A stretch of DNA of 40,661 nucleotides from Oceanospirillaceae bacterium (lineage in GTDB: Bacteria > Pseudomonadota > Gammaproteobacteria > Pseudomonadales > Balneatricaceae), in NCBI GenBank assembly GCA_013215505.1, contig JABSQZ010000032.1, positions 1 to 40,661 on the forward strand. The letters run 5' to 3'. Of this stretch, positions 31,751-39,361 are shown piece after piece. A program made the position numbers and the translations under genes. A model generated the notes under the pieces. It was given only the letters and a program-made list of their open reading frames with translations, did no database searches and was not told the DNA's origin. The stretch's first letter is position 1. Every line of letters starts with the position of its first letter.

Positions 31751-32335
31751 ATGATTAGTAAAAAAGCACGAAAAAATGTATTTAAACTAACTGATGAATT
31801 AGCCGATCCACTAGATTTAACCAGCCATCTGCCTTTTCGTATCGCTGTAGTGAGTAATCTATTAGCATTAAATCGAGATTGGAAAATACGCAAGCTCTGT
31901 GATTTAGAGCCTAGAGAAATGCGCGTTTTGATTAATATTGGGTCGTACATGCCAATAAAATCAGCCGATATAGCTTATCAGTCGCGGCTTGATTCTTACA
32001 CTATCAGTCGCGCCGTAAAAAAATTACAACAGCTTGATCTCGTTGATGTTCGGCAAGATGCAGTGCATAAGAACATTAAAAACTTAATGCTAAATGCACG
32101 GGGTCAGTTGCTGTATAGAAAAATTATTACTGCTTTAGAGCAGCGCAGTGCAGAACTGGAAGAAGTTTTGGACGTCCAGGAAACGCAACTGCTCTATAAA
32201 TTATTGGATAAAATAGAGAACAAGACCGAACAGATTTTAGCAGAGCAGGCACTGGAGCTGATAGAACAAGGGCATGAACCTCCGGCAGACCAGAAAGAAA
32301 TCATCCGCTGGTACCGCAAAGGGTTAAAATCATAG
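31751..32335 (+). CDS. MarR-like winged-helix regulator with extended C-terminus
   Basis: A 194-residue regulator. After about 45 residues that resemble the MarR dimerisation helix (DLTSHLPFRIAVVSNLLALN) comes the winged helix: LEPREMRVLINIGSYMPIKS, ADIAYQSRLDSYTISRAVKK and LQQLDLVDVRQDA. A long C-terminal helix region (about 120-194, Glu/Leu/Lys-rich) makes it larger than usual MarR proteins (about 140-150). The ribosome binding site is good (TTGGA before ATG). It faces away from the 2OG oxygenase and converges with the deiodinase-like gene; which of them it controls cannot be told from position alone. Confidence 0.85.
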   Translation: MISKKARKNVFKLTDELADPLDLTSHLPFRIAVVSNLLALNRDWKIRKLCDLEPREMRVLINIGSYMPIKSADIAYQSRLDSYTISRAVKKLQQLDLVDVRQDAVHKNIKNLMLNARGQLLYRKIITALEQRSAELEEVLDVQETQLLYKLLDKIENKTEQILAEQALELIEQGHEPPADQKEIIRWYRKGLKS

Positions 32336-32350
32336 TATTAGAGCGAATGA

Positions 32351-32380
32351 ATTTTACAGCTACGCAAATGGCTGTAAAAT
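32351..32380. terminator. Convergent hairpin between MarR-like and nitroreductase genes
   Basis: ATTTTACAGC and GCTGTAAAAT form a perfect 10-bp stem with a 10-nt loop, midway between the two convergent stop codons (32335 and 32391). It lacks a separate T tract, so bidirectional termination is plausible but not certain. Confidence 0.55.
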
Positions 32381-32390
32381 CTATAAATGA

Positions 32391-33068
32391 TTACATATAA
32401 GTGACGATATCTTTAAGTGGCTTTTTAAGGGTTGCGTGTTGAGGAATAGTTGCCCCTTGGGCGGGATATCCTACCACCATTAAAATATAGGCTTTGTTCG
32501 AAGTTGGTCGATTACAAATTTCGTTTAAAAAGTTCATCGGCTTAGGGGTATGAGTTAATGCAACTAAACCGGCGTTGTGTAGAGCGCTAATCAGAAACCC
32601 TGTCGCTATTCCCACGGACTCTGGAACGTAATAATTCTTGTGATCCATGCCCACTTCAACCCCACCTCGCCTCTCTGCAAAAATAGCAATCAGCCAGGGA
32701 GCTGCCTCTAAGTAAGGTTTTGATGAATCGGTTCCCAGTGGGGAGAGGGCCGCTAACCATTCTTCACCGCCGCGCCGATCCTCGTAAAAACGCCTCTCTT
32801 CAATTTCTGCCTGCAAGCGAATTTTCGCTTTTACTTCGCTGCTGCCAATCACTGTGAAATGCCAGGGCTGGTGGTTAGCTCCACTGGGGGCTGTCCCTGC
32901 AGCGCGCAGGCAATGATCAATAATTTCCCGGGGCACAGGCCGATCAGAAAAATCCCGTACTGTATGGCGGCGGCGTAGATCTAGATAAAATTTTTCTGAG
33001 CGCTCTAGCATCTCGGATTCAGGATATTCAATGTAATCGGGAAGAAGTAGCGAGTCGTGCTGTCGCAT
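32391..33068 (-). CDS. Nitroreductase-family flavoprotein, iodotyrosine-deiodinase-like
   Basis: A 225-residue FMN enzyme of the nitroreductase superfamily. FMN-binding arginines are in RRRHTVRDFSDRPVP, followed by AAGTAPSGANHQPWHF and the C-terminal ESVGIATGFLISALHNAGL-VALTHTPKPM block. These, and the lid segment EIEERRFYEDRR followed by a lysine in SSKPYLEAAPWL, are the signature of the iodotyrosine deiodinase branch, where Glu, Tyr and Lys of the lid grip the halotyrosine zwitterion. Bacterial members reductively dehalogenate halotyrosines in vitro. The length (225) also fits that branch. A 32-bp near-perfect palindrome lies about 55 bp upstream of the start. The ribosome binding site is weak (GGAT). 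Confidence 0.87.
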   Translation of the reverse strand: MRQHDSLLLPDYIEYPESEMLERSEKFYLDLRRRHTVRDFSDRPVPREIIDHCLRAAGTAPSGANHQPWHFTVIGSSEVKAKIRLQAEIEERRFYEDRRGGEEWLAALSPLGTDSSKPYLEAAPWLIAIFAERRGGVEVGMDHKNYYVPESVGIATGFLISALHNAGLVALTHTPKPMNFLNEICNRPTSNKAYILMVVGYPAQGATIPQHATLKKPLKDIVTYM

Positions 33069-33122
33069 CTAGGTATCCATTTATTATTATCGTAAATTAA
33101 TCCAGTGGCTGATTATTTATAC

Positions 33123-33154
33123 ATAATTATTATTGCATATGCAACAATAATTAT
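33123..33154. promoter_or_regulatory. 32-bp near-perfect palindrome upstream of deiodinase-like gene
   Basis: The half-site ATAATTATTRTTGCAT reads into its own reverse complement with one mismatched pair across 32 bp; the core is TTGCATATGCAA. It is AT-rich and sits where an operator for the gene starting at 33068 would be. The core resembles MarR/OhrR-class sites. Confidence 0.7.
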
Positions 33155-33288
33155 AAGCTCAAAACCTTGGAGTAATACAGTAATTAATATAGATCTGGAT
33201 TATTGCTGAAGCGTTAGCCAACATAACAATACACTTAGTATGCTGGGTTTAGTCACCGGCATACTGGAATTGTTGGCATTTTCTACGA

Positions 33289-33747
33289 CTAAACTCCAGT
33301 ATCTGTGAATACCATCATCATAGATGGTGCACTTTGACTGATTGGGAACTTGTAGGCATTTACTGGGAAGCCAAGTACTTTTTCGATGGAACTTTTTATC
33401 CCCATAGCTTGCATAAATTCATCGTGATTAAAGAAAATATGGCTTGGGGTGCTCCTCGATGCTCTCAAAGCTTCATTAGTAGAAGCGGGTATCATGTTAA
33501 CTAAGTACCCCTGCTGGCCAAAATAGTAGGTCAGTGCTTCAGCGGCGTGTTGCCGTGAGGGAAAATAGTAGATATTGATCTGGTAGGGGTTCTCAGTTTG
33601 CCCTATGGAGACAAAAGATTTTGATTTTAGATTAAGTTTAAGAATATAGTCCCAGTTGCCGGCAATACTCAACAGTATTATTGCAACTAATGTACACACG
33701 GAAATAGCGAATGTGTGTTTTGTTTTTTTATTATTATTATCAAGCAT
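33289..33747 (-). CDS. Single-span membrane-anchored protein, unrecognised
   Basis: About 152 residues. A short basic cytoplasmic start (DNNNKKTKH) is followed by one hydrophobic segment (FAISVCTLVAIILLSIAG) and an extracytoplasmic domain of about 110 residues. The domain has the rhythm INIYYFPSRQHAAEALTYYF...GYLVNMIPAST, then SHIFFNHDEFMQAMGIKSSI, which recalls the alternating strand-helix layout of SPOR or LytR-C-terminal domains, both involved with cell wall. That resemblance is weak and I would not name it on that basis. ATG 33747 is preferred over TTG 33768, whose ribosome binding site would be too close. Confidence 0.6.
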   Translation of the reverse strand: MLDNNNKKTKHTFAISVCTLVAIILLSIAGNWDYILKLNLKSKSFVSIGQTENPYQINIYYFPSRQHAAEALTYYFGQQGYLVNMIPASTNEALRASRSTPSHIFFNHDEFMQAMGIKSSIEKVLGFPVNAYKFPISQSAPSMMMVFTDTGV

Positions 33748-34097
33748 TGGTATAAACCCAAGTGACAATCCTTGGTGATTATATTTATATAGTGACTAGT
33801 AAGTAAAATAACAGTGACTATATTGGCAGCCCCAGATCCTTTTTAAAAGGCTCCCGAGACACAACCTACAGACTTTAGTCGTAGTAGGCTAGTTAAAAAA
33901 TCACAAAAGCTGTATATATCTTAAATGTTCACAGGCAGTGTATATTTGAAATTTGGGTTAATTTTTTGAAATATTTGATTTTTTATTAGATTATTAGGTT
34001 GCGATTAATCAACAATATTGTAAATAATAACTGCAGTAAAAAATACTAACCCTAGTGCTATTACTAGATGCTTAGCTTAATTTTTCTAAGGATGCAT
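33748..34097. other. AT-rich intergenic region, no gene seen
   Basis: Shared upstream region of two divergent genes. It contains the palindrome CCTTTT-T-AAAAGG near 33838-33850 and a small CTAC/GTAG dyad at 33866-33884. 33890-34080 is strongly A/T-rich, as expected for promoters, but I could not fix a -35/-10 pair. Confidence 0.4.
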
Positions 34098-34724
34098 ATG
34101 CAAAAAATACTGATTACCGGATTTGAGAAGTTTGCAGGTGCGTCATCAAATCCTACCGAAGAAATGTTAAGCGATTTTTTTTATAGCGGTGCCAAAGTCA
34201 AAACTCAAATACTGCCTGTGACTTTTTGCAGTGCCTTTAGTGAATTGCAAGCTGTGATTGAGCAGTTTGATCCTGATTTTATATTGCTTTGCGGGCTGGC
34301 GGAAAACCGAGATAAGATATCTATCGAAAAAATAGGCATTAACTACATCAACTCGCGAATTGCTGATAACGCTGGAGAGCAACCACTTGATGTGAAAATT
34401 TCTCCCGGTGGGGACGATGGGCATTTTTCGACCTTCCCGAGCACGGCCCTCGTCAGCTATTTGCAGCAGCACAATATTGAACTTATGCTTTCTCTGTCTG
34501 CTGGCAGCTATCTGTGCAACTTTGTACTCTATAAAACCTTAGAAATGTTACATGGCAGTTCTGTTAAGACCACATTTGTGCATTTTCCTAAGGTAGGGCC
34601 TGGCACTAGCATTAAATTGTACCGGCTGTTTTTGCAGCACACGCTGGATTATATTGTGCAACAGCCGAGCTTATCTGAGCGGCAAGTGCAAACAGCTGCT
34701 AAGAGTTTTGCTATTACAGACTAG
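34098..34724 (+). CDS. Pyroglutamyl-peptidase-like protein (peptidase C15 family)
   Basis: A 208-residue cytoplasmic protein of the C15 cysteine peptidase family, which removes N-terminal pyroglutamate. It has the family opening KILITGFEKFAGASSNPTEE, the glutamate in ISIEKIGINYINSRIADNAG-EQPLD, the catalytic cysteine in LSAGSYLCNFVLYKTL and the histidine in TTFVHFPKVG. The Glu-Cys-His triad is therefore present. Some usual residues differ (GLAENRD instead of GLAPGR; CN-F instead of CN-H), so it may be a divergent member with another N-terminal specificity. ATG 34098 is chosen because AAGGA precedes it; two in-frame ATGs lie upstream. Confidence 0.82.
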   Translation: MQKILITGFEKFAGASSNPTEEMLSDFFYSGAKVKTQILPVTFCSAFSELQAVIEQFDPDFILLCGLAENRDKISIEKIGINYINSRIADNAGEQPLDVKISPGGDDGHFSTFPSTALVSYLQQHNIELMLSLSAGSYLCNFVLYKTLEMLHGSSVKTTFVHFPKVGPGTSIKLYRLFLQHTLDYIVQQPSLSERQVQTAAKSFAITD

Positions 34725-34802
34725 GGAAAGAGTATGGACTTCCCCAGAGGAGGTTGTTTATTCGTTTCAGTCGAAGCTTTGTTACGCCGTTGCAGGGATA
34801 AC

Positions 34803-35186
34803 TCATCGTTGCAGGTATTGCTGCATAGGCTGCCAGTAGTTATCCTGCCATCCCTGGGCTAAATGCTGTTGTTGATCTTCAGCGAAACCAGTATGCGTTA
34901 AAATTAAACGGGTATGTGCCCCCGCTGCGATCAACTCAAAGCTGACTATAGAGTAGAGTCCCTGTTTCCAAGGTTTGGCTCTCCATGCCAGGATGATTCT
35001 TTGATTTTCTACTAACTCAATGTTTCTGCCGTGAATCATCCCACCGAAGCAGGAAAATTCAGCGCCTTCCACGGCTGTTATCTGGGCTGGGGCTCCGCCA
35101 GTCATCTCACTAAAATGTTGTGAATTGGTAAGAATGTTGTAAATTTTTTCGACTGGCGCGGCTAATTTTATTTCTTGTTTAATCAT
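34803..35186 (-). CDS. SRPBCC (START/AHSA1-like) domain protein
   Basis: A 127-residue single-domain protein of the Bet v1-like SRPBCC fold, which holds hydrophobic ligands in a cavity. Typical features are the start KQEIKLAAPVEKIYNILTN, the central GGMIHGRNIELVENQRIILA and WRAK, and the end GWQDNYWQPMQQYL. ATG 35186 has GGAG 7 nt upstream. It is divergent from an ArsR regulator that is followed by a second SRPBCC protein; such ArsR-SRPBCC groups are frequent and probably form one regulon. Ligand and role are unknown. Confidence 0.85.
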   Translation of the reverse strand: MIKQEIKLAAPVEKIYNILTNSQHFSEMTGGAPAQITAVEGAEFSCFGGMIHGRNIELVENQRIILAWRAKPWKQGLYSIVSFELIAAGAHTRLILTHTGFAEDQQQHLAQGWQDNYWQPMQQYLQR

Positions 35187-35214
35187 AATCAAGCTCCAAT
35201 TTTTTGTTAGTCAG

Positions 35215-35298
35215 GGAACATATGTTCCTTAGCTAAACCTGGTCGTGAATAGTAAACCTTTTGGTTTAGTTTCTGGATGCTAAACCATGTGGTATACT
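35215..35298. promoter_or_regulatory. ArsR/SRPBCC divergent control region
   Basis: It holds a perfect 14-bp palindrome GGAACATATGTTCC (35215-35228) and repeated TAAACC half-sites: single at 35234 and 35281, and inverted as TAAACC-TTTT-GGTTTA at 35253-35268. An extended -10 box, TGGTATACT (TATACT at 35293-35298), follows directly, placing the TAAACC sites over the promoter of the ArsR gene. ArsR repression is inferred. Confidence 0.65.
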
Positions 35299-35336
35299 AT
35301 TGCAAATTTTAGTAATTGCCTTCTACAGGAGCTGTT

Positions 35337-35693
35337 ATGCAGCAACATTTATTGGCCCGGGAAGTATCTGATGAACAGTTGGACCTTGTCTTTAAAGCGC
35401 TGGCGGATCGTACTCGGCGCGAGCAGTTAAAGATACTCTACCGGGGGCCAGCCACTATTACTGAGCTGGCCTCGCGTTTTGATATGAGCTTGCCTGCGGC
35501 CTCTAAGCACCTTCGGGTATTGGAAAAAGCCGGCCTAATAGACCGGCAAAAACAGGGACGTATCTCCACTTGCAGTTTCAAACCGCAAAAAATGTTAGAT
35601 ATAGAGCATTGGCTGGTAACCAACCAACAATTTTGGCGTGAATCGCTAGATAATCTAGCGGATTATTTCACCGATCAAGAATCTGAAAATTAA
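35337..35693 (+). CDS. ArsR-family winged-helix regulator
   Basis: A 118-residue repressor with the ArsR helix-turn-helix: DLVFKALADRTRREQLKILY, TITELASRFDMSLPAASKHL and RVLEKAGLIDRQKQGR. It has no cysteine cluster of the metal-sensing type (ELCVC is absent); ArsR proteins next to SRPBCC genes usually lack it and respond to other cues. ATG 35337 has AGGAG 5 nt upstream. The downstream SRPBCC gene follows after 21 bp in the same direction, so the two are probably co-transcribed from the promoter at 35293. Confidence 0.9.
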   Translation: MQQHLLAREVSDEQLDLVFKALADRTRREQLKILYRGPATITELASRFDMSLPAASKHLRVLEKAGLIDRQKQGRISTCSFKPQKMLDIEHWLVTNQQFWRESLDNLADYFTDQESEN

Positions 35694-35714
35694 CTGTTAC
35701 TTTGGCGTATCAAT

Positions 35715-36134
35715 ATGCAGTCCCTTGAGTTAATTAGTAAAAAAATAATACCAGCCAGCCCTGAACGAGTATTTAGGATGTGGACTGACCCGGAAAAATT
35801 CAAGCTTTGGTGGGGCCCGCAAGGTGTGAGTTGCTCTAAGGTGCAGCTGGAATTAAAAGTCGGGGGTAGCTATAGCATTGAAAACCTATTTGCCAATGGT
35901 GATAAGTTGATTATATTTGGTGTCTACGAGCAGATTGTCCCCAATAAAAAGCTGATCTATACTTGGAATATTGATCATGGTAAGGCTGAGCGTGTCACTG
36001 TATTGTTTGCAGAACATCTCCAAGGCACAGAATTGACTGTGATCCATCAACGTATTGGTGATGTTCAATCGCAACAACGTCATACACTGGGATGGCAAGG
36101 CTGTCTCGATAAACTCTGCGCTTACGCCGCTTGA
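35715..36134 (+). CDS. SRPBCC/AHSA1-family protein downstream of ArsR
   Basis: A 139-residue protein with the activator-of-Hsp90-homology-1-like SRPBCC fold: ISKKIIPASPERVFRMWTDP, EKFKLWWGPQGVSC and the conserved GGSYSIENLFANGD, then GVYEQIVPNKKLIYTW. The end GWQGCLDKLCAYA matches the family's terminal helix (G-W-x-x-x-L-x-x-L). There is no strong ribosome binding site, consistent with coupling to arsR. It differs clearly from the divergent SRPBCC protein at 34803, so the two are not a recent duplication. Its function is unknown. Confidence 0.87.
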   Translation: MQSLELISKKIIPASPERVFRMWTDPEKFKLWWGPQGVSCSKVQLELKVGGSYSIENLFANGDKLIIFGVYEQIVPNKKLIYTWNIDHGKAERVTVLFAEHLQGTELTVIHQRIGDVQSQQRHTLGWQGCLDKLCAYAA

Positions 36135-36210
36135 CACTGTTAGCAGGTTTTTTATACAGCGAAGAACGTCAGATTAGAGGAGCCGTTTTTCCTATGTCGT
36201 TTAACACTTA

Positions 36211-36411
36211 TTATCCGTGCATTGAAATTGCGCGGGCCAAAAAAGACAGAGCTTCAACTTTTGCCGCTGTGTGCATTTTCTCCTGAGATTCTTGGTGTTT
36301 TATCCAAATGGTCACTTTGGCTATCTGCCCACAACTACCGGCAATTTCCCGAAAGGTAATATGCGCTTCATTCATTCCATCCGTGATATTGCGGCCAATA
36401 ATAATTTCCAT
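36211..36411 (-). CDS. Small hypothetical protein, 66 aa
   Basis: A minus-strand frame with coding-like composition: beta-prone N-terminus (MEIIIGRNITDG, then AHITFREIAG), a KVTIWIKHQE strand, and a helix rich in A, K and L at the C-terminus (AAKVEALSFLARAI). No family recognised and no signal peptide. GGAG lies 11 nt before the ATG, a little far. An overlapping + strand frame looks like its shadow. It could still be non-coding; composition and codon choice favour coding. Confidence 0.5.
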   Translation of the reverse strand: MEIIIGRNITDGMNEAHITFREIAGSCGQIAKVTIWIKHQESQEKMHTAAKVEALSFLARAISMHG

Positions 36412-36532
36412 ATTAATCTTAACTCCATGATTGCAACTAGTGGCACTTTATTTAAATCGAGACCTTAGAACTTCTCAGTTGCTGACAGATATATAATAAG
36501 CCTTATAGGATAAACAGCTTGCTCATTGGTCC

Positions 36533-36961
36533 TTACTGGAAACTTCCATAGTGGCTTGCCTGCTGTTCGTAACATTTTTTTACCATCTGTTGATTATTGT
36601 TCCAGACGTTTTTGCACTGAGCTACAATAGAACTGGATATGTGCTCGGGAAGTACTAAATTAGGCTGTTGTGCACCTTTTGCTAAGGATCGGTCTCGCTG
36701 TTCAATGCAGGCATCAACTTTTACGAAATTGATATTCCATTGTTGTGCGCAGCTTTGTAATAGCTCTAAATCTACTCGCTGGCTTTTGGCTTGAATTCGA
36801 TGGAAAGCGGAAGTTTGCTGGGTTTTACAGAGAATTTGCATTGCATGATCTCCCGGCCAGGTCTCTTTGCAAAGCTGATCGAGCATAGGTCGAAAGTCTT
36901 CCCTGGCCATCATAGAAGAACTGTAAAAGACTAACAGTAGCAATGTACCTAGCAGCTTCAT
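36533..36961 (-). CDS. Secreted cysteine-containing protein, unrecognised
   Basis: A 142-residue protein with a clear signal peptide (MKLLGTLLLLVFYSSSMMA, cleavage likely after the final Ala). The mature part has six cysteines spread as pairs (LCKETW, LCKTQQ, SCAQQW, ACIEQR, QCKNVW, KCYEQQ), each followed by a polar helix-like stretch. This suggests a helical periplasmic domain held by three disulfides. No catalytic motif or named family is evident. GGAT lies before the ATG at a reasonable distance. The gene stands alone on the minus strand. Confidence 0.75.
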   Translation of the reverse strand: MKLLGTLLLLVFYSSSMMAREDFRPMLDQLCKETWPGDHAMQILCKTQQTSAFHRIQAKSQRVDLELLQSCAQQWNINFVKVDACIEQRDRSLAKGAQQPNLVLPEHISSSIVAQCKNVWNNNQQMVKKCYEQQASHYGSFQ

Positions 36962-37062
36962 GTAATCATCCGTGATTTTATTGAGTACTAAGAGTTTAGC
37001 AGTGTTGGGTGAATCTAGGCCAGAAAATAATAGTTAACCGGAGCGGATTAGCAGCGCGAATT

Positions 37063-37083
37063 ACCAGGATTGATAATCCTGGT
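37063..37083. other. Perfect 9-bp hairpin in a 404-bp gap
   Basis: ACCAGGATT-GAT-AATCCTGGT is a perfect inverted repeat without a T tract on either strand. It lies in the otherwise empty gap 36962-37365, between two secreted-protein genes. It might be an operator or a structured RNA end. Confidence 0.6.
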
Positions 37084-37365
37084 CTGCAATGACTAGCTAA
37101 CTGCTCGCAACTTTAGACTATTTCAGTTAGGTATTGAAGATCAGAGGGGCATAGATTTTCTATCAATGCTAAGTCAGGATTCATTTGATCGCTGGTAAAA
37201 ATCATCCACAAAATAAATACTTGCAGAGCGAAAGTTATATTGTCCACATAGCGTTGGCAACAAAAATGTCGGTACATTTATCTCGGGGCCGCACAGATAA
37301 ATTGTTAAACTTAGTCACAAACTAAAGGTACTAGAGCGTTGTGTATAATTTTTGCGCCACTCTCA

Positions 37366-37851
37366 TCAAAAAGGGTTGTGAATGTGGATTTGTTGAGTAT
37401 TTGAAACCGTCAAAGTAATAGTGCTAGTGATGGTTTCTCCAGAGACCGTCCAGTTATGATGTCGGTGGCTATTGAGTGAAACTAAGATTTTATTCTCCCC
37501 CAGAATGAGTAAGTGCTGCGGGATATGAATGTCTTCTGCATAGATGCGCTGGATCTTAATACCGTTGATAAATAAGTGCCCATGGCCTTGTAACACTCGT
37601 TTCCCATTTGCATAGATACTTGATTCGATATCCCCAGGTGCACCCAATTTGTAATGATTAATCAATAGTTTTAAATTGATACCACTACTTGGATCTACCG
37701 AGGCTGACAATGTCAATTCCGGTATCTGAGCATCAGCGGATATTTCTTGCATTTGCTGATGATGCATAGACGTTGCATAGCTGGCTTGAGGGTTTACACT
37801 GAGCAGTGTCAATACTAAGAAGCCACAAAAATAGATAGAGCTATTCTTCAT
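37366..37851 (-). CDS. Histidine-rich periplasmic protein
   Basis: A 161-residue exported protein with a signal peptide (FCGFLVLTLLSVNPQASYA). The mature N-terminus has a histidine/methionine cluster (MHHQQMQ). The beta-rich body contains HGHLFINGIKIQRIYAEDIH, then LILGENKILVSLNSHRHHNW and a final strand with IHIHNP. The same layout (G-H-x-H-L-x-x-N-G, then N-x-I-x-V-x-L-N-x-x-x-H) is found in unnamed periplasmic proteins often linked to copper or other metals, and it resembles DUF4399-like domains. Metal binding through His and Met is therefore a fair guess, not shown. AGGA stands 9 nt before the ATG. Confidence 0.72.
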   Translation of the reverse strand: MKNSSIYFCGFLVLTLLSVNPQASYATSMHHQQMQEISADAQIPELTLSASVDPSSGINLKLLINHYKLGAPGDIESSIYANGKRVLQGHGHLFINGIKIQRIYAEDIHIPQHLLILGENKILVSLNSHRHHNWTVSGETITSTITLTVSNTQQIHIHNPF

Positions 37852-38114
37852 TACAACAGATCCTGATCAAAGTTACACAATCACAGCAAGTGATTGAATG
37901 TATGAATTTAAAATCGCGGATTATAAGATACTTGGCCTAGGTTAACTAGTCCTAAACATTCCATTTGCTAGTGATAACTGAGCTGGCAACAGTCCCATAT
38001 ATTGCGTACTCAAGAGAATCTACTAAGCTATTATTAGTCAGGACTAAAGTGCTTTAATTTGGGAAAAAAAGAACGAGCAAATAAGCAGATTATAGCCGCA
38101 ATTGAGGGAGGCCA

Positions 38115-38291
38115 ATGCGAGGCAAATCAGTTAGGTCCAGCGAGATAGTCACTGCTATCGCTGGCATGGTCATTGGTTGGGCTATTGTCAGCGATATACA
38201 GCAACACATATTTGCCGCGCTGTGCACTGCGATAATCTTTATCGCAGTGGCACTATTATGTCGCGAAATCGAGAATACTTTAGAGAAGTAA
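38115..38291 (+). CDS. Small two-span membrane protein, 58 aa
   Basis: ATG 38115 follows an excellent ribosome binding site (GGGAGG, 3-4 nt spacing). The 58-residue product begins MRGKSVRSSE, has a first hydrophobic helix (IVTAIAGMVIGWAIV), a short polar turn (SDIQQH), a second helix (IFAALCTAIIFIAVALLC) and a charged tail (REIENTLEK). The basic start and hairpin topology suggest both ends are cytoplasmic. No family recognised. It is convergent with ftnA, with a hairpin at 38361-38382 between the two. Confidence 0.65.
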   Translation: MRGKSVRSSEIVTAIAGMVIGWAIVSDIQQHIFAALCTAIIFIAVALLCREIENTLEK

Positions 38292-38360
38292 ACTACGGGT
38301 CAATCAATGAGAGGGACAATGTAAAATGGTACAATAGCGAATATGGATTGTCGTTAAGGA

Positions 38361-38382
38361 AAAGGACGCTTGCACGTCCTTT
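38361..38382 (-). terminator. Terminator hairpin between small membrane protein and ftnA
   Basis: AAAGGACG and CGTCCTTT form an 8-bp stem with a 6-nt loop. Read on the minus strand it runs into TTTTCC, so it should end ftnA transcription; read on the + strand the stem itself ends in TTT. Confidence 0.7.
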
Positions 38383-38403
38383 AAACATAGTTATGACTGT
38401 TAC

Positions 38404-38937
38404 TTATTCAACGGTTGAGCCGGGTGCCATGATACTACTAGCATCTGAGGAGGCTAATAAAGCAAAGTCTTTGTCGATTAAGAACATCGCCGGGCCGTCA
38501 TCCCCCACGAGTGTTAATTTATCTAAAACGCCTTTAAATAACTTTTCTTCTTCGTGTTGCTCAGCGACGTACCACTGCAAGAAATTGAAAGTTGAATAGT
38601 CCTGAGAGCTAAAAGCCACATGCGCCAGATTGTTAATTTGTTTGGTGATCAGGCATTCGTGCTCTAAAATTTGCTCGAAAACATCTCGAAGTGATTGAAA
38701 GTTATGTGGAGGAGCTTGTATAGATCCTAGAAGGGGCAGGCCGCCAGTTTCTGAAACGTAGGTGAACAGACGTTTCATGTGTTCCATTTCTTCATTGGCA
38801 TGTTTACGCAAAAACATAGCAGCGCCGTCAAAGCTGCGATCTTCGCACCATGCACTCATTTGCAAATACAAGTTTGAAGAATAAAACTCCAAGTTTATCT
38901 GTTCGTTAAGTCTTTCAGTCATCTGTGAAGATAGCAT
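38404..38937 (-). CDS. ftnA: Ferritin (FtnA-type iron storage protein)
   Basis: A 177-residue non-heme ferritin that oxidises Fe(II) and stores iron in a 24-mer shell. It aligns with E. coli FtnA throughout: [60 protein letters not shown] and [19 protein letters not shown]. The ferroxidase ligands are visible (Glu in NLEFYSS; Glu-x-x-His in NEEMEHM; Glu in EHECLI; Gln/Glu in AEQHEEE). It has a C-terminal extension of about ten residues ([11 protein letters not shown]) beyond E. coli FtnA. ATG 38937 has AGGG upstream; the frame extends 15 codons further without family likeness. A promoter candidate lies at 38971-38999. No classical Fur box is obvious. Confidence 0.95.
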   Translation of the reverse strand: MLSSQMTERLNEQINLEFYSSNLYLQMSAWCEDRSFDGAAMFLRKHANEEMEHMKRLFTYVSETGGLPLLGSIQAPPHNFQSLRDVFEQILEHECLITKQINNLAHVAFSSQDYSTFNFLQWYVAEQHEEEKLFKGVLDKLTLVGDDGPAMFLIDKDFALLASSDASSIMAPGSTVE

Positions 38938-38970
38938 TGTATACCCTTTGTCTGCTCTAATATTGTGCGC

Positions 38971-38999
38971 ATAATCTCGCAAATCATAATGTTGGTCAA
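38971..38999 (-). promoter_or_regulatory. ftnA promoter candidate
   Basis: On the minus strand TTGACC (38994-38999) and GATTAT (38971-38976) are separated by 17 bp, about 35 bp before the ftnA start. Confidence 0.6.
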
Positions 39000-39006
39000 T
39001 GTATTA

Positions 39007-39021
39007 GCTTATATTATAAGC
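39007..39021. promoter_or_regulatory. 15-bp palindrome upstream of the ftnA -35 box
   Basis: GCTTATATTATAAGC is a perfect palindrome about its central base, 8 bp upstream of the -35 box. It is not a Fur box. The rest of the 39022-39361 gap shows no convincing gene; a GTG-initiated minus frame overlapping the palindrome lacks a ribosome binding site. Confidence 0.5.
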
Positions 39022-39361
39022 GACCGGGCTACACTTGGAGAAATTGAGAGAATGCAATCCGTGAATGCAAAGGTCATTAAAGTGGGTAGAGTGGGTTTAT
39101 TGGAACTGCGTAAGGGCTGATAGCAATAGTACATCCCACTTACTGGTATATTATCTATCGTTAGCTCTGTCAGTGACTTAAATATTACAGCCCAGCCAAG
39201 GATAAAACTGATACTATCAGGGAGATAATTTGCCGGGCTAAGACAACTGCAAAACAGCGAGACGAGACTGCCAGTTACCGATATATGCACGGGTAAAAAA
39301 ATGAATATGATATTGTGTGAAAGTTAACTGTAGCCTCGATAGTGTCGGCATACTGGTGAAT

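Noticed and set aside
39009-39290. 93-codon minus-strand frame upstream of ftnA
   Set aside because: GTG start without ribosome binding site, odd composition (Ser/Leu/Cys-rich), and it runs through the ftnA-side palindrome.
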